A DNA stretch of 64,000 bases from Algoriphagus resistens (GTDB lineage Bacteria; Bacteroidota; Bacteroidia; Cytophagales; Cyclobacteriaceae): assembly GCF_001442615.1 (NCBI RefSeq), contig NZ_LMXN01000006.1, positions 186,001 to 250,000 of the forward strand, in the 5' to 3' direction. A model generated the notes under the pieces. The model searched no databases, was not told the DNA's origin, and saw only the letters and a program-made list of their open reading frames with translations. Numbering within the stretch: the first letter of the stretch is position 1; each line of letters starts with the position of its first letter. Shown here piece after piece: positions 35,285 through 43,968 of this stretch. The translations under genes were made by a program, and so were the position numbers.

Positions 35285-35690
35285 CATTTAGGCGATTATA
35301 TTGAAGTTGAGCACTGAGTGTTCTTTCTTCTTGAGTGAGGCATCTTCTTTGAATACCACGTCCAGACTACAATGGAGGTTGTTTTCCACTGCCCAGTGGC
35401 TCCTTACTGTACATGGATGAGCTTCGCATCCGCTTTCAGGGAAGTTTTACAGTACCTGGTCTCGACAGTTCTTTTCCAGTCTGTTTGATAATTCTTTCTG
35501 ATGTTTTTCTTACAACGAATTTTAAACCCGTCCACTCCTCCCTCCTGTCAAAGAACTCCAATTGGTCGGCCACTTCACATAGTCTGTGCGCTACCCTTCC
35601 ATGTCCAAGCTCATTGCTGCTGTATTCTGCTTTAATCGGGGTAATGGAAAACAGCTTTTTAACCTTCAGCGATTTTTAAAAGCGATTTTC
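35285..35690 (-). pseudogene. ISAs1-family transposase remnant
   Basis: The minus strand reads ITPIKAEYSSNELGHGRVAHRLCEVADQLEFFDRREEWTGLKFVVRKTSERI, then in a shifted frame YCKTSLKADAKLIH, then SHWAVENNLHCSLDVVFKEDASLKKKEHSVLNFNIIA-stop. The HWxxENxLHxxLDVxFxED segment is the diagnostic ISAs1 C-terminal catalytic motif. At least two frameshifts and truncation at both ends. R1 copy B begins about 65 bases beyond it. Confidence 0.8.
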
Positions 35691-35742
35691 CTGGATTAAC
35701 TGCTTCATTTTTGTATTTTCAAAAGCTCCTAAATTTAATCCT

Positions 35743-35844
35743 ATGAAATCGAGCATGACTCAAGAGTCACACACTGGAATGATTATAATGCATGCGAGAT
35801 TCCATGTGGCCACCAAAAAGAAATTACAAACACATGAAAGAATC
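35743..35844 (-). repeat. R2 dispersed repeat, copy 3
   Basis: Opposite orientation to copies 1 and 2. ATGAAATCGAG (35743-35753) begins it, the core reads GATTATAATGCATGCGAGAT then TCCAT (about 35781-35805), and the closing bracket ATGAAAGAATCTCAG starts at 35834, 91 bases after the first. That closing bracket contains the probable start codon of the DinB-like gene. Confidence 0.75.
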
Positions 35845-36304
35845 TCAGAGAATCCGAAGCCTTTTTACAAAGCAATACAATGATGATCCATGGTTGGGGG
35901 TAAATTTTGTGGATAAACTAAAGCAAATATCTCCAGAACAGGCGGCTCATAAATTTTCCCCACGGACTAACTCAATCTGGGAAATTCTCAATCATATCAT
36001 AAGTTGGCGCGAAATGGTACTGCAGGGGATCCCTCAAAATAGTTATTCCAGCCCAAGCCATAATTTCTTTCTGCCCATCATAGATCCCTCCGAGAAAGAG
36101 TGGGCAAAGACATTGGATCATCTCGGCAAGTCACAACAGTCCTGGTTGGAATACTTGTCAGCTTTAGATGAATCGGTTTTTGATGAAAATTTCGGGGGCA
36201 CCAACTTTACTTATTATGAATTGATTCTTGGGGTATTGCATCATGACATTTACCATTTGGGGCAAATATCGCTTTTGGCAAGGCTTACAACTGAGATCAC
36301 ATAG
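35834..36304 (+). CDS. DinB-like (DUF664/YfiT) four-helix protein
   Basis: 156 aa from this ATG: a DinB-fold metalloprotein with the three-His site suggested by IWEILNHIISWREMVL (His in the first conserved helix) and GVLHHDIYHLGQISLLARL (HxxxH). DinB-like proteins include thiol-dependent transferases; substrate unknown. An upstream start at 35792 would add 14 residues read from repeat R2 (MRDSMWPPKRNYKH) that look spurious, so I chose 35834. Confidence 0.85.
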   Translation: MKESQRIRSLFTKQYNDDPWLGVNFVDKLKQISPEQAAHKFSPRTNSIWEILNHIISWREMVLQGIPQNSYSSPSHNFFLPIIDPSEKEWAKTLDHLGKSQQSWLEYLSALDESVFDENFGGTNFTYYELILGVLHHDIYHLGQISLLARLTTEIT

Positions 36305-36447
36305 ACTACTATCGCTAGCATTTTACTGATGTGTGACAACTTAGACTCTTAACTTAATCCTAAAAGAAAGACTGGGTAGCAAAACCCGACAGGGTTCAAT
36401 ATGCTCTGTTTGCCTAACTTTTTGGATATTCAGCCGTTTTCTCAATC

Positions 36448-37539
36448 ATGAAAAACTTGCTTTTGGCGGTAATCAGTATGTTGATTTCTCTCGGGAACTC
36501 TATGGCCCAGGAAGTCATTTTGAAGCTTAACTCTGATGGAAGTTCTGCACAAGTAAGGAATTACCTCTTCCATGAAGTCATAGATTCCCGGGTAGCACAG
36601 GCAATTGGTCAGATCTATGATTCTGAACGAAATAAATATAATGTCAGCTATAAAGACAAACTGGCTGATCAGGCGCTCCAATTTTACAATTCAAAAATCA
36701 GCTCTCGGAACATATCCTATGAGTTACTAGTGAAGATTCATAACCTCGATGTCAAAGAAATCTACCAGGCTGACCGCAAAGCCTATAGAGGTGAGATACA
36801 ACTAAGCCTTGGGTTCTTTTTACGGGGACCTAATGATCCTGTGCATTTAGTAGATTTCAACAGTGGCCTTAACTATAGCAGACCAACACAGGAGATGTAC
36901 CGTGTGGAAGCTTCAATTCAGCGGTTGTTTGAAAATAGCTGGGAATACTTTGATGCCTGGCTCAGCACCCAATACAAAAGCAATCGTGCGCTTGTTAAAA
37001 AAGTACGTTTGCAAATAGCTGATCCTATCAGGCCCAGTGTGAAAGACACTGTATTTTATGACCCTGCAAGACCATTGACCTGGGAGGATTTTACAGAATC
37101 TCCCAGTCCGATAAGTTCGTTCAATGCGACGATCTTCAGCAGTTTATCCATAGCGGGGAATGCTTCTATTGTGGATGGGGAAATAGTACAGCATATTGAA
37201 GTAAAAGTGTATATGCTTCCCGGCCAATCTTGGGTAAAGGATGCAAATGCCTATGCCAATAATCATGAACAGAGACATTTTGATCTGACCCGAATTGCTG
37301 CAGATCGCATGATCCATAGGCTAGAAAATCTGGATCTGAAACCATACCTGTATGAGGCAAAGCTCAATGAAGTCTACCTGGATGCCTACCGGGAAATGAA
37401 TCGCCTGCAGGAATTCTATGATGGCCAGACACGTCATGGCCTAGATAAAGAAGCGCAAGCCAGATGGAACCAGATGATTACCGAGGCACTTTCAGGAAAT
37501 TGGGAGGGCTTAGAAGAGCTATTGGAAAAGGAAAACTAA
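36448..37539 (+). CDS. secreted DUF922-like putative metalloprotease
   Basis: 363 aa with a signal peptide (MKNLLLAVISMLISLGNSMAQ). The C-terminal half carries PLTWEDFTESPSPISSFNATIFSSLSI and NNHEQRHFDLTRIAADRM, the HExxHxD-like signature of the DUF922 secreted zinc-protease family. The N-terminal about 190 residues are not recognised. It acts in the periplasm or outside. Monocistronic, followed by the his leader region. Confidence 0.82.
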   Translation: MKNLLLAVISMLISLGNSMAQEVILKLNSDGSSAQVRNYLFHEVIDSRVAQAIGQIYDSERNKYNVSYKDKLADQALQFYNSKISSRNISYELLVKIHNLDVKEIYQADRKAYRGEIQLSLGFFLRGPNDPVHLVDFNSGLNYSRPTQEMYRVEASIQRLFENSWEYFDAWLSTQYKSNRALVKKVRLQIADPIRPSVKDTVFYDPARPLTWEDFTESPSPISSFNATIFSSLSIAGNASIVDGEIVQHIEVKVYMLPGQSWVKDANAYANNHEQRHFDLTRIAADRMIHRLENLDLKPYLYEAKLNEVYLDAYREMNRLQEFYDGQTRHGLDKEAQARWNQMITEALSGNWEGLEELLEKEN

Positions 37540-37588
37540 GACTATTTCTTTAATCTGAAGGGTAAATATTCAAAAAAATGCTTCCTCA

Positions 37589-37619
37589 TTTGCATTTTCT
37601 CAATGACCTCCTATCTTTG
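37589..37619 (+). promoter_or_regulatory. his operon promoter
   Basis: -33 TTTG (37589-37592), spacer of exactly 19 bases, -7 TATCTTTG (37612-37619). This is a full match to the Bacteroidetes housekeeping promoter. The leader-peptide ATG is 9 bases further on, so the transcript should have almost no 5' leader before it. Confidence 0.75.
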
Positions 37620-37628
37620 CCAACGATA

Positions 37629-37712
37629 ATGGAAAACAGCAATAGAAATATTGATTTTTTGGCAACTGCACATCAAGGCGACTTGATGCATCACTTCCAT
37701 CATTCCTCCTGA
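37629..37712 (+). CDS. his operon leader peptide
   Basis: 27-codon frame, ATG at 37629 to TGA at 37710-37712. It starts MENSNRNIDFLATAHQGDL and ends MHHFHHSS, so five of the last 13 residues are His (codons CAT, CAT CAC, CAT CAT). It lies directly below a consensus promoter and about 100 bases ahead of hisG. A shorter version from the internal ATG at 37686 is also possible. Ribosome stalling at the His run would report low charged tRNA(His), as in classical his attenuation. Confidence 0.75.
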   Translation: MENSNRNIDFLATAHQGDLMHHFHHSS

Positions 37713-37765
37713 GGAATATTTTTACACACCCGGTGAAGCCGATGATAGGGATTCCGCTTTTCACC
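37702..37765 (+). promoter_or_regulatory. his attenuator region with alternative hairpins
   Basis: Terminator-like hairpin ATTCCT (37702-37707) with AGGAAT (37712-37717), loop CCTG, followed by ATTTTT (37718-37723); its left arm overlaps the last leader His codon. GGAAT (37713-37717) can instead pair with ATTCC (37751-37755). A further stem pairs GGTGAA (37732-37737) with TTCACC (37760-37765). The structures are mutually exclusive, as in an attenuator, but the stems are short. Confidence 0.55.
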
Positions 37766-37808
37766 AAAAACACTTACAATCTTTTACTTCTTAGCGTAAC
37801 TTGCCAAC

Positions 37809-38669
37809 ATGGAAAAAATAATCCGTATTGCCGTACAAAAAAGCGGCCGACTGTCTGAAGACTCACTTAGCCTCATCAAAGAATGTGGTATTAAGTTTTA
37901 TAATGGAACAGGCAAACTCAAATCAACTTCCACAAATTTCCCGATAGAATTTCTATTTCTCCGTGATGACGATATTCCTGGCTATGTAGCGGATGGAGTC
38001 GCCGATCTGGGAATTGTAGGTCAAAATGAAGTGGTAGAAAAAGACAAGAATGTCACTACAATGAAGGCGTTGGGTTTTTCCAAATGCAGGCTTTCTCTTG
38101 CTGTCGCTAAAGGGCAGGAGTACAACGGAGTGCATTTTTTCAATGGAAAAAACATCGCTACCTCCTACCCTAAAATCCTCGGGGATTATCTCAAGAGCCA
38201 AAACATCAATGCTGACATCCATGAAATCTCAGGCTCGGTAGAGATTGCTCCAAGCATAGGCTTGGCTGAAGGAATCTGCGATATCGTAAGCTCTGGCTCT
38301 ACGCTGATGATGAATGGCCTGAAAGAAGTTGAAGAAATCTTCAAATCTGAAGCTGTTCTGATCGCAAACAATGACCTTGCAGATTGGAAAAAGGAGATCG
38401 CTGAAAAATTGTTGTTTAGGATCAATGCTGTTCAAAAAGGAAAAAGCAATAAATATGTCCTGCTCAATGCACCAAATGAGTCCATTGATAAAATTATCAG
38501 TTTGATTCCCGGAATGCGAAGTCCTACTATTTTGCCTCTTGCTCAGCAAGGATGGTCATCTGTCCATTCAGTTTTGAATGAGGATCAATTCTGGGAAAAC
38601 ATTGAAGAACTAAGAGCCGCCGGCGCGGAAGGCATCCTAGTCGTTCCGATCGAAAAGATGATTCTCTAA
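37809..38669 (+). CDS. hisG: ATP phosphoribosyltransferase, long form
   Basis: First step of histidine synthesis: ATP + PRPP to phosphoribosyl-ATP. At 286 aa it is the long HisG_L type with a C-terminal ACT-like regulatory domain (about 215-286) for histidine feedback. The catalytic part shows RIAVQKSGRLSEDSLSLIKECGI, VADGVADLGIVGQNEVVE and the PRPP-binding EGICDIVSSGSTL. It heads hisGDCB, 96 bases after the leader peptide stop. Confidence 0.97.
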   Translation: MEKIIRIAVQKSGRLSEDSLSLIKECGIKFYNGTGKLKSTSTNFPIEFLFLRDDDIPGYVADGVADLGIVGQNEVVEKDKNVTTMKALGFSKCRLSLAVAKGQEYNGVHFFNGKNIATSYPKILGDYLKSQNINADIHEISGSVEIAPSIGLAEGICDIVSSGSTLMMNGLKEVEEIFKSEAVLIANNDLADWKKEIAEKLLFRINAVQKGKSNKYVLLNAPNESIDKIISLIPGMRSPTILPLAQQGWSSVHSVLNEDQFWENIEELRAAGAEGILVVPIEKMIL

Positions 38670-38707
38670 GTAAAACTATCCTATTCAAACTTTAGACCAG
38701 ATACAAG

Positions 38708-40003
38708 ATGAAAATCCTGGATAATCCTGCGAAGGAAACTTGGAAAAAGCAGTTGGCCCGACCAACCTTTAAAACCAAGCAGATAACTAAGATAGTGAAG
38801 CCTATTCTGCGGAAGGTGAAAAGAAATGGAGACAAGGCCCTATTTAAATTTGCAGCAGAATACGACCATGTTGAACTGGAGTCATTATTTTCATCGGAAG
38901 TAGAAATCCAGGCCGCTTCAGCTGCATTATCCCCAGCCTTAAGAGAAGCCATACAAGTAGCCAAAGGCAATATTGAGCGCTTCCATATGGCACAGGCTAC
39001 ACCTGAACTGGTAGATGAAGTGATGCCCGGGGTAGTGTGCAGAAGAAAAAGTGTAGCAATCCAAAAAGTTGGCTTGTATATTCCCGGTGGAACTGCACCG
39101 CTTTTCAGTACCGTCTTGATGCTTGGAATTCCTGCTGTACTGGCCGGATGCAAAGAAATTGTGCTTTGCTCTCCCCCTAATAAAGAAGGGAAAATCCATC
39201 CTGCGATTCTTTATGCAGCCGAATTGGTAGGTATTACTAAAATCGTGAAAGCCGGTGGAGCCCAAGCAATCGCTGCCATGACTTTCGGAACTGAAAGTGT
39301 ACCGAAGGTGGATAAGATCTTTGGTCCCGGAAACCAGTTTGTGACAGCGGCAAAGCAAATCGCAACTAAATACGGCGTAGCAATTGATATGCCCGCAGGC
39401 CCATCAGAAGTTTTGGTCTATGCAGATAATTCAGCCCACCCGGCATTTGTAGCAGCGGATTTGCTTTCCCAGGCAGAACATGGCGTAGACAGCCAGGTGA
39501 TATTGGTCACAGATACAGAGCAATTTGCAAGACAGGTCATCAAGGAAATAGACGCTCAAATTGAAGATCTACCTAGAAAAGATATTGCAAAAAAAGCCTT
39601 GTCCAACTCAAGAGCGGTACTAATGGACAGCGCTGAGAAAGCTATGGAGCTGATCAACTTCTATGCACCCGAACACCTGATCATCAACGTACTCGAAGAA
39701 GAAACTGCAGTGGATGCGGTGTACAATGCCGGATCAGTTTTTATAGGAAACTACACCCCAGAGTCAGCTGGTGACTATGCATCTGGCACCAATCACACGT
39801 TGCCTACCTATGGCTATGCGAGAAATTACAGCGGCGTATCACTCGACAGCTTTGTAAAGAAAATAACCTATCAGAAAATCAGCCCCGAAGGTTTGAAAAA
39901 TATAGGTCCAACCATCGAAATCATGGCAGAAAATGAACTGCTGGAGGCACATAAAAATGCCGTATCAATAAGACTCAAGCATCTAAAAAAACAGAAGAAA
40001 TGA
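38708..40003 (+). CDS. hisD: histidinol dehydrogenase
   Basis: Zinc enzyme making the last two oxidations, L-histidinol to histidine. 431 aa, normal. Family landmarks include [78 protein letters not shown] (Zn ligands Gln and His) and YAPEHLII. Its stop overlaps the hisC start by four bases (ATGA), so translation is coupled. Confidence 0.97.
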   Translation: MKILDNPAKETWKKQLARPTFKTKQITKIVKPILRKVKRNGDKALFKFAAEYDHVELESLFSSEVEIQAASAALSPALREAIQVAKGNIERFHMAQATPELVDEVMPGVVCRRKSVAIQKVGLYIPGGTAPLFSTVLMLGIPAVLAGCKEIVLCSPPNKEGKIHPAILYAAELVGITKIVKAGGAQAIAAMTFGTESVPKVDKIFGPGNQFVTAAKQIATKYGVAIDMPAGPSEVLVYADNSAHPAFVAADLLSQAEHGVDSQVILVTDTEQFARQVIKEIDAQIEDLPRKDIAKKALSNSRAVLMDSAEKAMELINFYAPEHLIINVLEEETAVDAVYNAGSVFIGNYTPESAGDYASGTNHTLPTYGYARNYSGVSLDSFVKKITYQKISPEGLKNIGPTIEIMAENELLEAHKNAVSIRLKHLKKQKK

Positions 40004-41067
40004 AGTTTGACTTAACCCCATTACTGCGACCCCACATCGTAAACCTTCAGCCATACACCTCCGCACGCGATGAATATACCGGCAAGGAAGGCATATTTCT
40101 GGATGCAAATGAAAATCCCTATGGATCTGTCACGGATGAGGAGTATAACCGCTACCCCGATCCCTATCAGGAAGAACTCAAAACAGAAATCGCCGGGATA
40201 AAAAATGTAAAACCATCCCAGATATTTTTGGGAAATGGCTCCGACGAAGCGATAGATTTGCTTTTTAGAGCATTTTGTAACCCCGGAAAAGACAATGTAA
40301 TTCTTCTTCCCCCTACCTACGGAATGTATGAGGTGAGTGCTGGTATCAATGATGTAGAAACCCGTAAAGTTCCGTTGACCGCAGATTTCCAACTTCAGCC
40401 TGACCTTATTCTCAAAGAAACAGATGAAAATACCAAGATCATATTTGTCTGTTCACCGAATAATCCAAGTGGCAATAAAGTGGAACGTGAGGATATTCTA
40501 AAGTTACTTAGGAACTTCCACGGCCTGGTGGTTGTGGACGAGGCATATATAGACTTCAGTGATGAGCCTAGTTTTACCAATTATCTGAATGAATACGGCA
40601 ACCTACTGGTGATGCAGACATTCTCCAAAGCATGGGGATTGGCTTCCCTAAGATTAGGGATGGCTTTTGCCAGCAAGAAAATGATTAAGATCCTAAACCG
40701 GATCAAACCTCCTTACAATATCTCTGGGCTGACCCAGCAGACTGTTTTGGCAGCAATCCAAAAAGTGGATAAAGTGAATGCCATGATAGCAGATATTCTC
40801 CAGGAGCGGGAATACTTAAGAAAGGAAATAAGCCAGCTTGATTTTGTGGAGAAAATCCATCCTTCGCATGCGAACTTCCTGTTGGTGAAAATCCCAAATG
40901 CCGGACATGTATATGATGACCTGATCGAAGAAAAAATCATAGTCAGAAACAGATCAAAAGTCCAGCTTTGTGAAGAATGTCTTCGGATCTCTGTCGGAAC
41001 AAGAGCTGAAAACAATGCCTTTATCCAAGCGTTGAAAAAAATCCACGCAGAAAGCTATAACCTTTAA
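40000..41067 (+). CDS. hisC: histidinol-phosphate aminotransferase
   Basis: PLP fold-type I enzyme converting imidazole acetol phosphate to histidinol phosphate. 355 aa. It shows LDANENPYG, FLGNGSDEAIDLLFRAF, SPNNPSGNKV, VVVDEAYIDF, the PLP lysine in TFSKAWGLASLRLGMAFA, and C-terminal LRISVGTRAENNAFI. It starts inside the hisD stop and is followed three bases later by hisB. Confidence 0.97.
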   Translation: MKFDLTPLLRPHIVNLQPYTSARDEYTGKEGIFLDANENPYGSVTDEEYNRYPDPYQEELKTEIAGIKNVKPSQIFLGNGSDEAIDLLFRAFCNPGKDNVILLPPTYGMYEVSAGINDVETRKVPLTADFQLQPDLILKETDENTKIIFVCSPNNPSGNKVEREDILKLLRNFHGLVVVDEAYIDFSDEPSFTNYLNEYGNLLVMQTFSKAWGLASLRLGMAFASKKMIKILNRIKPPYNISGLTQQTVLAAIQKVDKVNAMIADILQEREYLRKEISQLDFVEKIHPSHANFLLVKIPNAGHVYDDLIEEKIIVRNRSKVQLCEECLRISVGTRAENNAFIQALKKIHAESYNL

Positions 41068-41070
41068 ATC

Positions 41071-42168
41071 ATGAAGAAGAAAGTACTATTTATAGATAGG
41101 GACGGGACAATAATAAAAGAACCTCCTACTGACTATCAGGTAGATAGCTTAGAGAAGTTAGAGTTCTTGCCGAAGGCAATTTCTAACCTTCGCAGGATTG
41201 CCGAAGAAACAGATTATGAACTGGTGATGGTGACAAACCAGGATGGCCTGGGAACGGCTTCTTTTCCGGAAAGCACCTTCTGGCCTGCCCAATTCAAAAT
41301 GCTGAAAACGCTGGAGCAGGAGAATATTTTCTTCAAGGAAATCCACGTTGACAAATCTTTTGAAAGTGAAAATGCACCGACCAGAAAACCAAACACAGGG
41401 TTATTGACCGCCTATTTCTCTGAAGAATATGATTTGGCAAATTCCTATGTAATCGGGGATAGACTCACTGATGTAAAACTTGCTGAGAATCTTGGTGCGA
41501 AGGCAATATTCATAGGTGAGCCTACGGAAAGGGCCGCTTTGAGTACAAAGGATTGGGATGAGATCTATGCATTCTTGAAAATGCCTCCCCGATCGGCAGA
41601 AGTAAGCCGCAAGACTTCAGAGACCGATATTTATATCAAATTGAACTTAGATGGGAATGGGCATTGCGACATTAAAACCGGTTTGCACTTCTTTGATCAC
41701 ATGCTTGAACAGCTTGGAAAGCATGGCAGCACAGACCTTGAGATCAAAGTGAATGGTGATCTGCATATCGACGAGCATCATACAATAGAAGACACTGCAC
41801 TTGCTCTTGGGGAAGCATATCTGAAAGCACTAGGGGATAAAAAGGGCATCTATCGCTATGGATTCCTTCTGCCTATGGATGACGTGCTTGCGCAGGTTGC
41901 AATTGACTTTGGAGGGCGGCCATGGATCGTATGGGAAGCGGAATTCAATAGGGAGAAAGTTGGGGATATGCCCACGGAGATGTTCTACCATTTCTTCAAA
42001 TCCTTTTCAGATACGGCCAAATGCAACCTGAATATCAAAGCTAAAGGCGCTAACGAGCATCATAAGATTGAGGCAATCTTCAAAGGGTTGGCTAGAGCTA
42101 TAAAAATGGCTGTTATGCGCGATCCGAGAAATATCAATCAACTTCCTAGCACTAAAGGAGTACTCTAA
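41071..42168 (+). CDS. hisB: bifunctional histidinol-phosphatase / imidazoleglycerol-phosphate dehydratase
   Basis: Fusion of two his enzymes: an N-terminal HAD phosphatase (about 1-165; [13 protein letters not shown] nucleophile Asp, [29 protein letters not shown]) and a C-terminal IGPD (about 175-365; [64 protein letters not shown] with the manganese-binding His clusters). Total length is typical of the fused form. Last gene of the unit: a strong terminator follows and hisH, hisA, hisF, hisIE are absent here. Confidence 0.97.
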   Translation: MKKKVLFIDRDGTIIKEPPTDYQVDSLEKLEFLPKAISNLRRIAEETDYELVMVTNQDGLGTASFPESTFWPAQFKMLKTLEQENIFFKEIHVDKSFESENAPTRKPNTGLLTAYFSEEYDLANSYVIGDRLTDVKLAENLGAKAIFIGEPTERAALSTKDWDEIYAFLKMPPRSAEVSRKTSETDIYIKLNLDGNGHCDIKTGLHFFDHMLEQLGKHGSTDLEIKVNGDLHIDEHHTIEDTALALGEAYLKALGDKKGIYRYGFLLPMDDVLAQVAIDFGGRPWIVWEAEFNREKVGDMPTEMFYHFFKSFSDTAKCNLNIKAKGANEHHKIEAIFKGLARAIKMAVMRDPRNINQLPSTKGVL

Positions 42169-42224
42169 CATTCAACCGATTAGGATCATTTTAAGCTAAA
42201 AAAGGTTTCCTTCAAAAATATTTA

Positions 42225-42275
42225 AAGGATTAGGAAAATTTCGAAGGAAATATTTTTCCTAATCCTTATTTTTTT
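42225..42275 (+). terminator. strong Rho-independent terminator of hisGDCB
   Basis: AAGGATTAGGAAAA (42225-42238) pairs perfectly with TTTTCCTAATCCTT (42254-42267), followed by ATTTTTTTG. It lies 57 bases past hisB and only 13 bases before the next ATG. Confidence 0.9.
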
Positions 42276-42287
42276 GTTCATTTAGTC

Positions 42288-43088
42288 ATGAAACGACTTT
42301 TACGTACCCTGACTATTCTTTTATTAATAATTGTAAGTAGCTCTTGCTCAAGTAGCATTCAGAAAATTGAGCATCTTTTCAACGATAAGAAGTATGAAGA
42401 TGCAATCTCTGACTTAAACCAATACCTGTTCTTCCACGTGACAGATGTCAAGGCGCTACACATGCGGGCAAGATGCTATGAAGAGCTTGGGCAACTGGAA
42501 AAATCCAAGTCGGATTATGAGCGTATCATCTCCATTGACAATGAATATGCCCAGGCATACGCTGGTTTGGCCAAAATGCTTTTTGAGCAAAAGGACTACA
42601 AAAATGCTGAGCTGAGTATTCTACGTGCCGCTACCTTGGATGCCACTGACTTTGAAATTTTATATTTGCTTGGACGCACGATGATTATGACCGAAAAGTT
42701 CAGAGAAGCAGAGGAATTCCTCAGGAGAGCTTCCGTACTGAATCCTGACCATGCAAAAGTTTACTTTTACATTGGGATGGCCCTTGCTTACCAGGGAGAT
42801 GCTCTGGGATGTGCCGCCTCCTTCAATTCTTATGTAAACAGGGAACCCGATAACATGGTAGGAATCTATAATCGCGGGTTTGCCTATATGAATGCAGGGT
42901 ATTTACCCTGGGCACTGGAGGATTTCAATACAGTCCTCAAGAAAAACCCAAATCACCTTGAAGCAATGGCTCGCAAGGGGCTTTGTATGGCATCAATGGG
43001 GGATTCTGAAGGTTGTAACCTTCTTCAAAACGCTGCCATCAAAGGAAGTAAATATGCTAAAGAGCAATTGGAATTTTGCAATTCCTAG
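42288..43088 (+). CDS. TPR-repeat lipoprotein
   Basis: 266 aa. Lipoprotein signal MKRLLRTLTILLLIIVSSSC (Cys20), then about six tetratricopeptide units: YEDAISDLNQYLFFHVTDVKALHMRARCYEELGQ, YAGLAKMLFEQKDYKNAELSILRAATLDATDFEILYLLGR, AKVYFYIGMALAYQGDA, YNRGFAYMNAGYLPWALEDFN, and so on. It is probably a periplasmic scaffold on a membrane. Own transcription unit after the his terminator; the specific partner is unknown. Confidence 0.88.
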   Translation: MKRLLRTLTILLLIIVSSSCSSSIQKIEHLFNDKKYEDAISDLNQYLFFHVTDVKALHMRARCYEELGQLEKSKSDYERIISIDNEYAQAYAGLAKMLFEQKDYKNAELSILRAATLDATDFEILYLLGRTMIMTEKFREAEEFLRRASVLNPDHAKVYFYIGMALAYQGDALGCAASFNSYVNREPDNMVGIYNRGFAYMNAGYLPWALEDFNTVLKKNPNHLEAMARKGLCMASMGDSEGCNLLQNAAIKGSKYAKEQLEFCNS

Positions 43089-43221
43089 TCCCCTTGAATT
43101 AAATAGAGACAACCGACTAATCCAGTAAACTAGTTTAAGCAAGGATCTGCTATAACCATTTTTTTTGCCTACAATTCTTCTAAAATCGGTCTTTAGGCTT
43201 ACTTTTGGCCTTTGCTCACTT

Positions 43222-43968
43222 ATGGACCATAGAAAACTTGTCATAATCCCTACTTTCAATGAGAAAGAAAACATCGTAGAGATGATCGAAGCTGTTATGG
43301 GTCTTTCCGGTGGATTTGAGCTTTTGGTGATTGACGATGGAAGTCCAGATGGTACCGGGACTCTGGTTAAAGACCAATTGAGAGTCTTTCCAGAAAGGCT
43401 TCACTTAATAGAACGTCAAGGCAAATTAGGCTTAGGAACTGCTTATATTACTGGATTCAAATGGGCACTTGAAAAAGGCTATGATTACATTTTCGAAATG
43501 GATGCTGATTTTTCCCATAATCCTGACGACCTAATCCGGCTATACGAAGCTTGTGCTGACCGTAATTTTGATCTGGCTATAGGGTCTAGATATATTACAG
43601 GAGTGAATGTGGTAAACTGGCCAATGGGTAGGGTTTTGATGTCCTACTTTGCCAGTGTGTATGTAAAATTCATCACAGGATTGCCTGTAAAGGATGCCAC
43701 GGCAGGATTCAAATGCTATCACAAATCAGTACTTGCAGGGATCAAACTCGATGAGGTAAGATTTGTGGGGTATGCCTTCCAGATTGAGATGAAATTCACC
43801 ACCTGGAAGCTTGGGTTCAAACTGGTAGAAATACCCATTATATTCACCGACCGCACAAAAGGAACTTCGAAAATGAGCCCTGGGATTTTCAAAGAAGCAG
43901 GATTTGGCGTGATTTCCATGAAAATCAAAAGTATTTTTAGCCCTTATCAGCTTAATCAAAACGGATAG
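43222..43968 (+). CDS. polyprenol-phosphate mannosyltransferase-like glycosyltransferase (GT2)
   Basis: 248 aa from ATG 43222, the start that matches the family; the frame opens 19 codons earlier with unlikely sequence. GT-A fold: KLVIIPTFNEKENIVEMIEAV, LVIDDGSPDGTG, RQGKLGLGTAYITGFKWAL, FEMDADFSHNPDDL (DxD), IGSRYITGV, and the DPM1 signature VKDATAGFKCYHKSVL. It transfers a sugar from a nucleotide donor to polyprenyl phosphate at the inner membrane; no membrane anchor is present. Its 3' end overlaps the convergent permease gene by 17 bases. Confidence 0.93.
   Translation: MDHRKLVIIPTFNEKENIVEMIEAVMGLSGGFELLVIDDGSPDGTGTLVKDQLRVFPERLHLIERQGKLGLGTAYITGFKWALEKGYDYIFEMDADFSHNPDDLIRLYEACADRNFDLAIGSRYITGVNVVNWPMGRVLMSYFASVYVKFITGLPVKDATAGFKCYHKSVLAGIKLDEVRFVGYAFQIEMKFTTWKLGFKLVEIPIIFTDRTKGTSKMSPGIFKEAGFGVISMKIKSIFSPYQLNQNG

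Noticed and set aside
35792..35833. Longer N-terminus for the DinB-like protein
   Set aside because: The extra 14 residues are read from repeat R2 and the family begins near the ATG at 35834.
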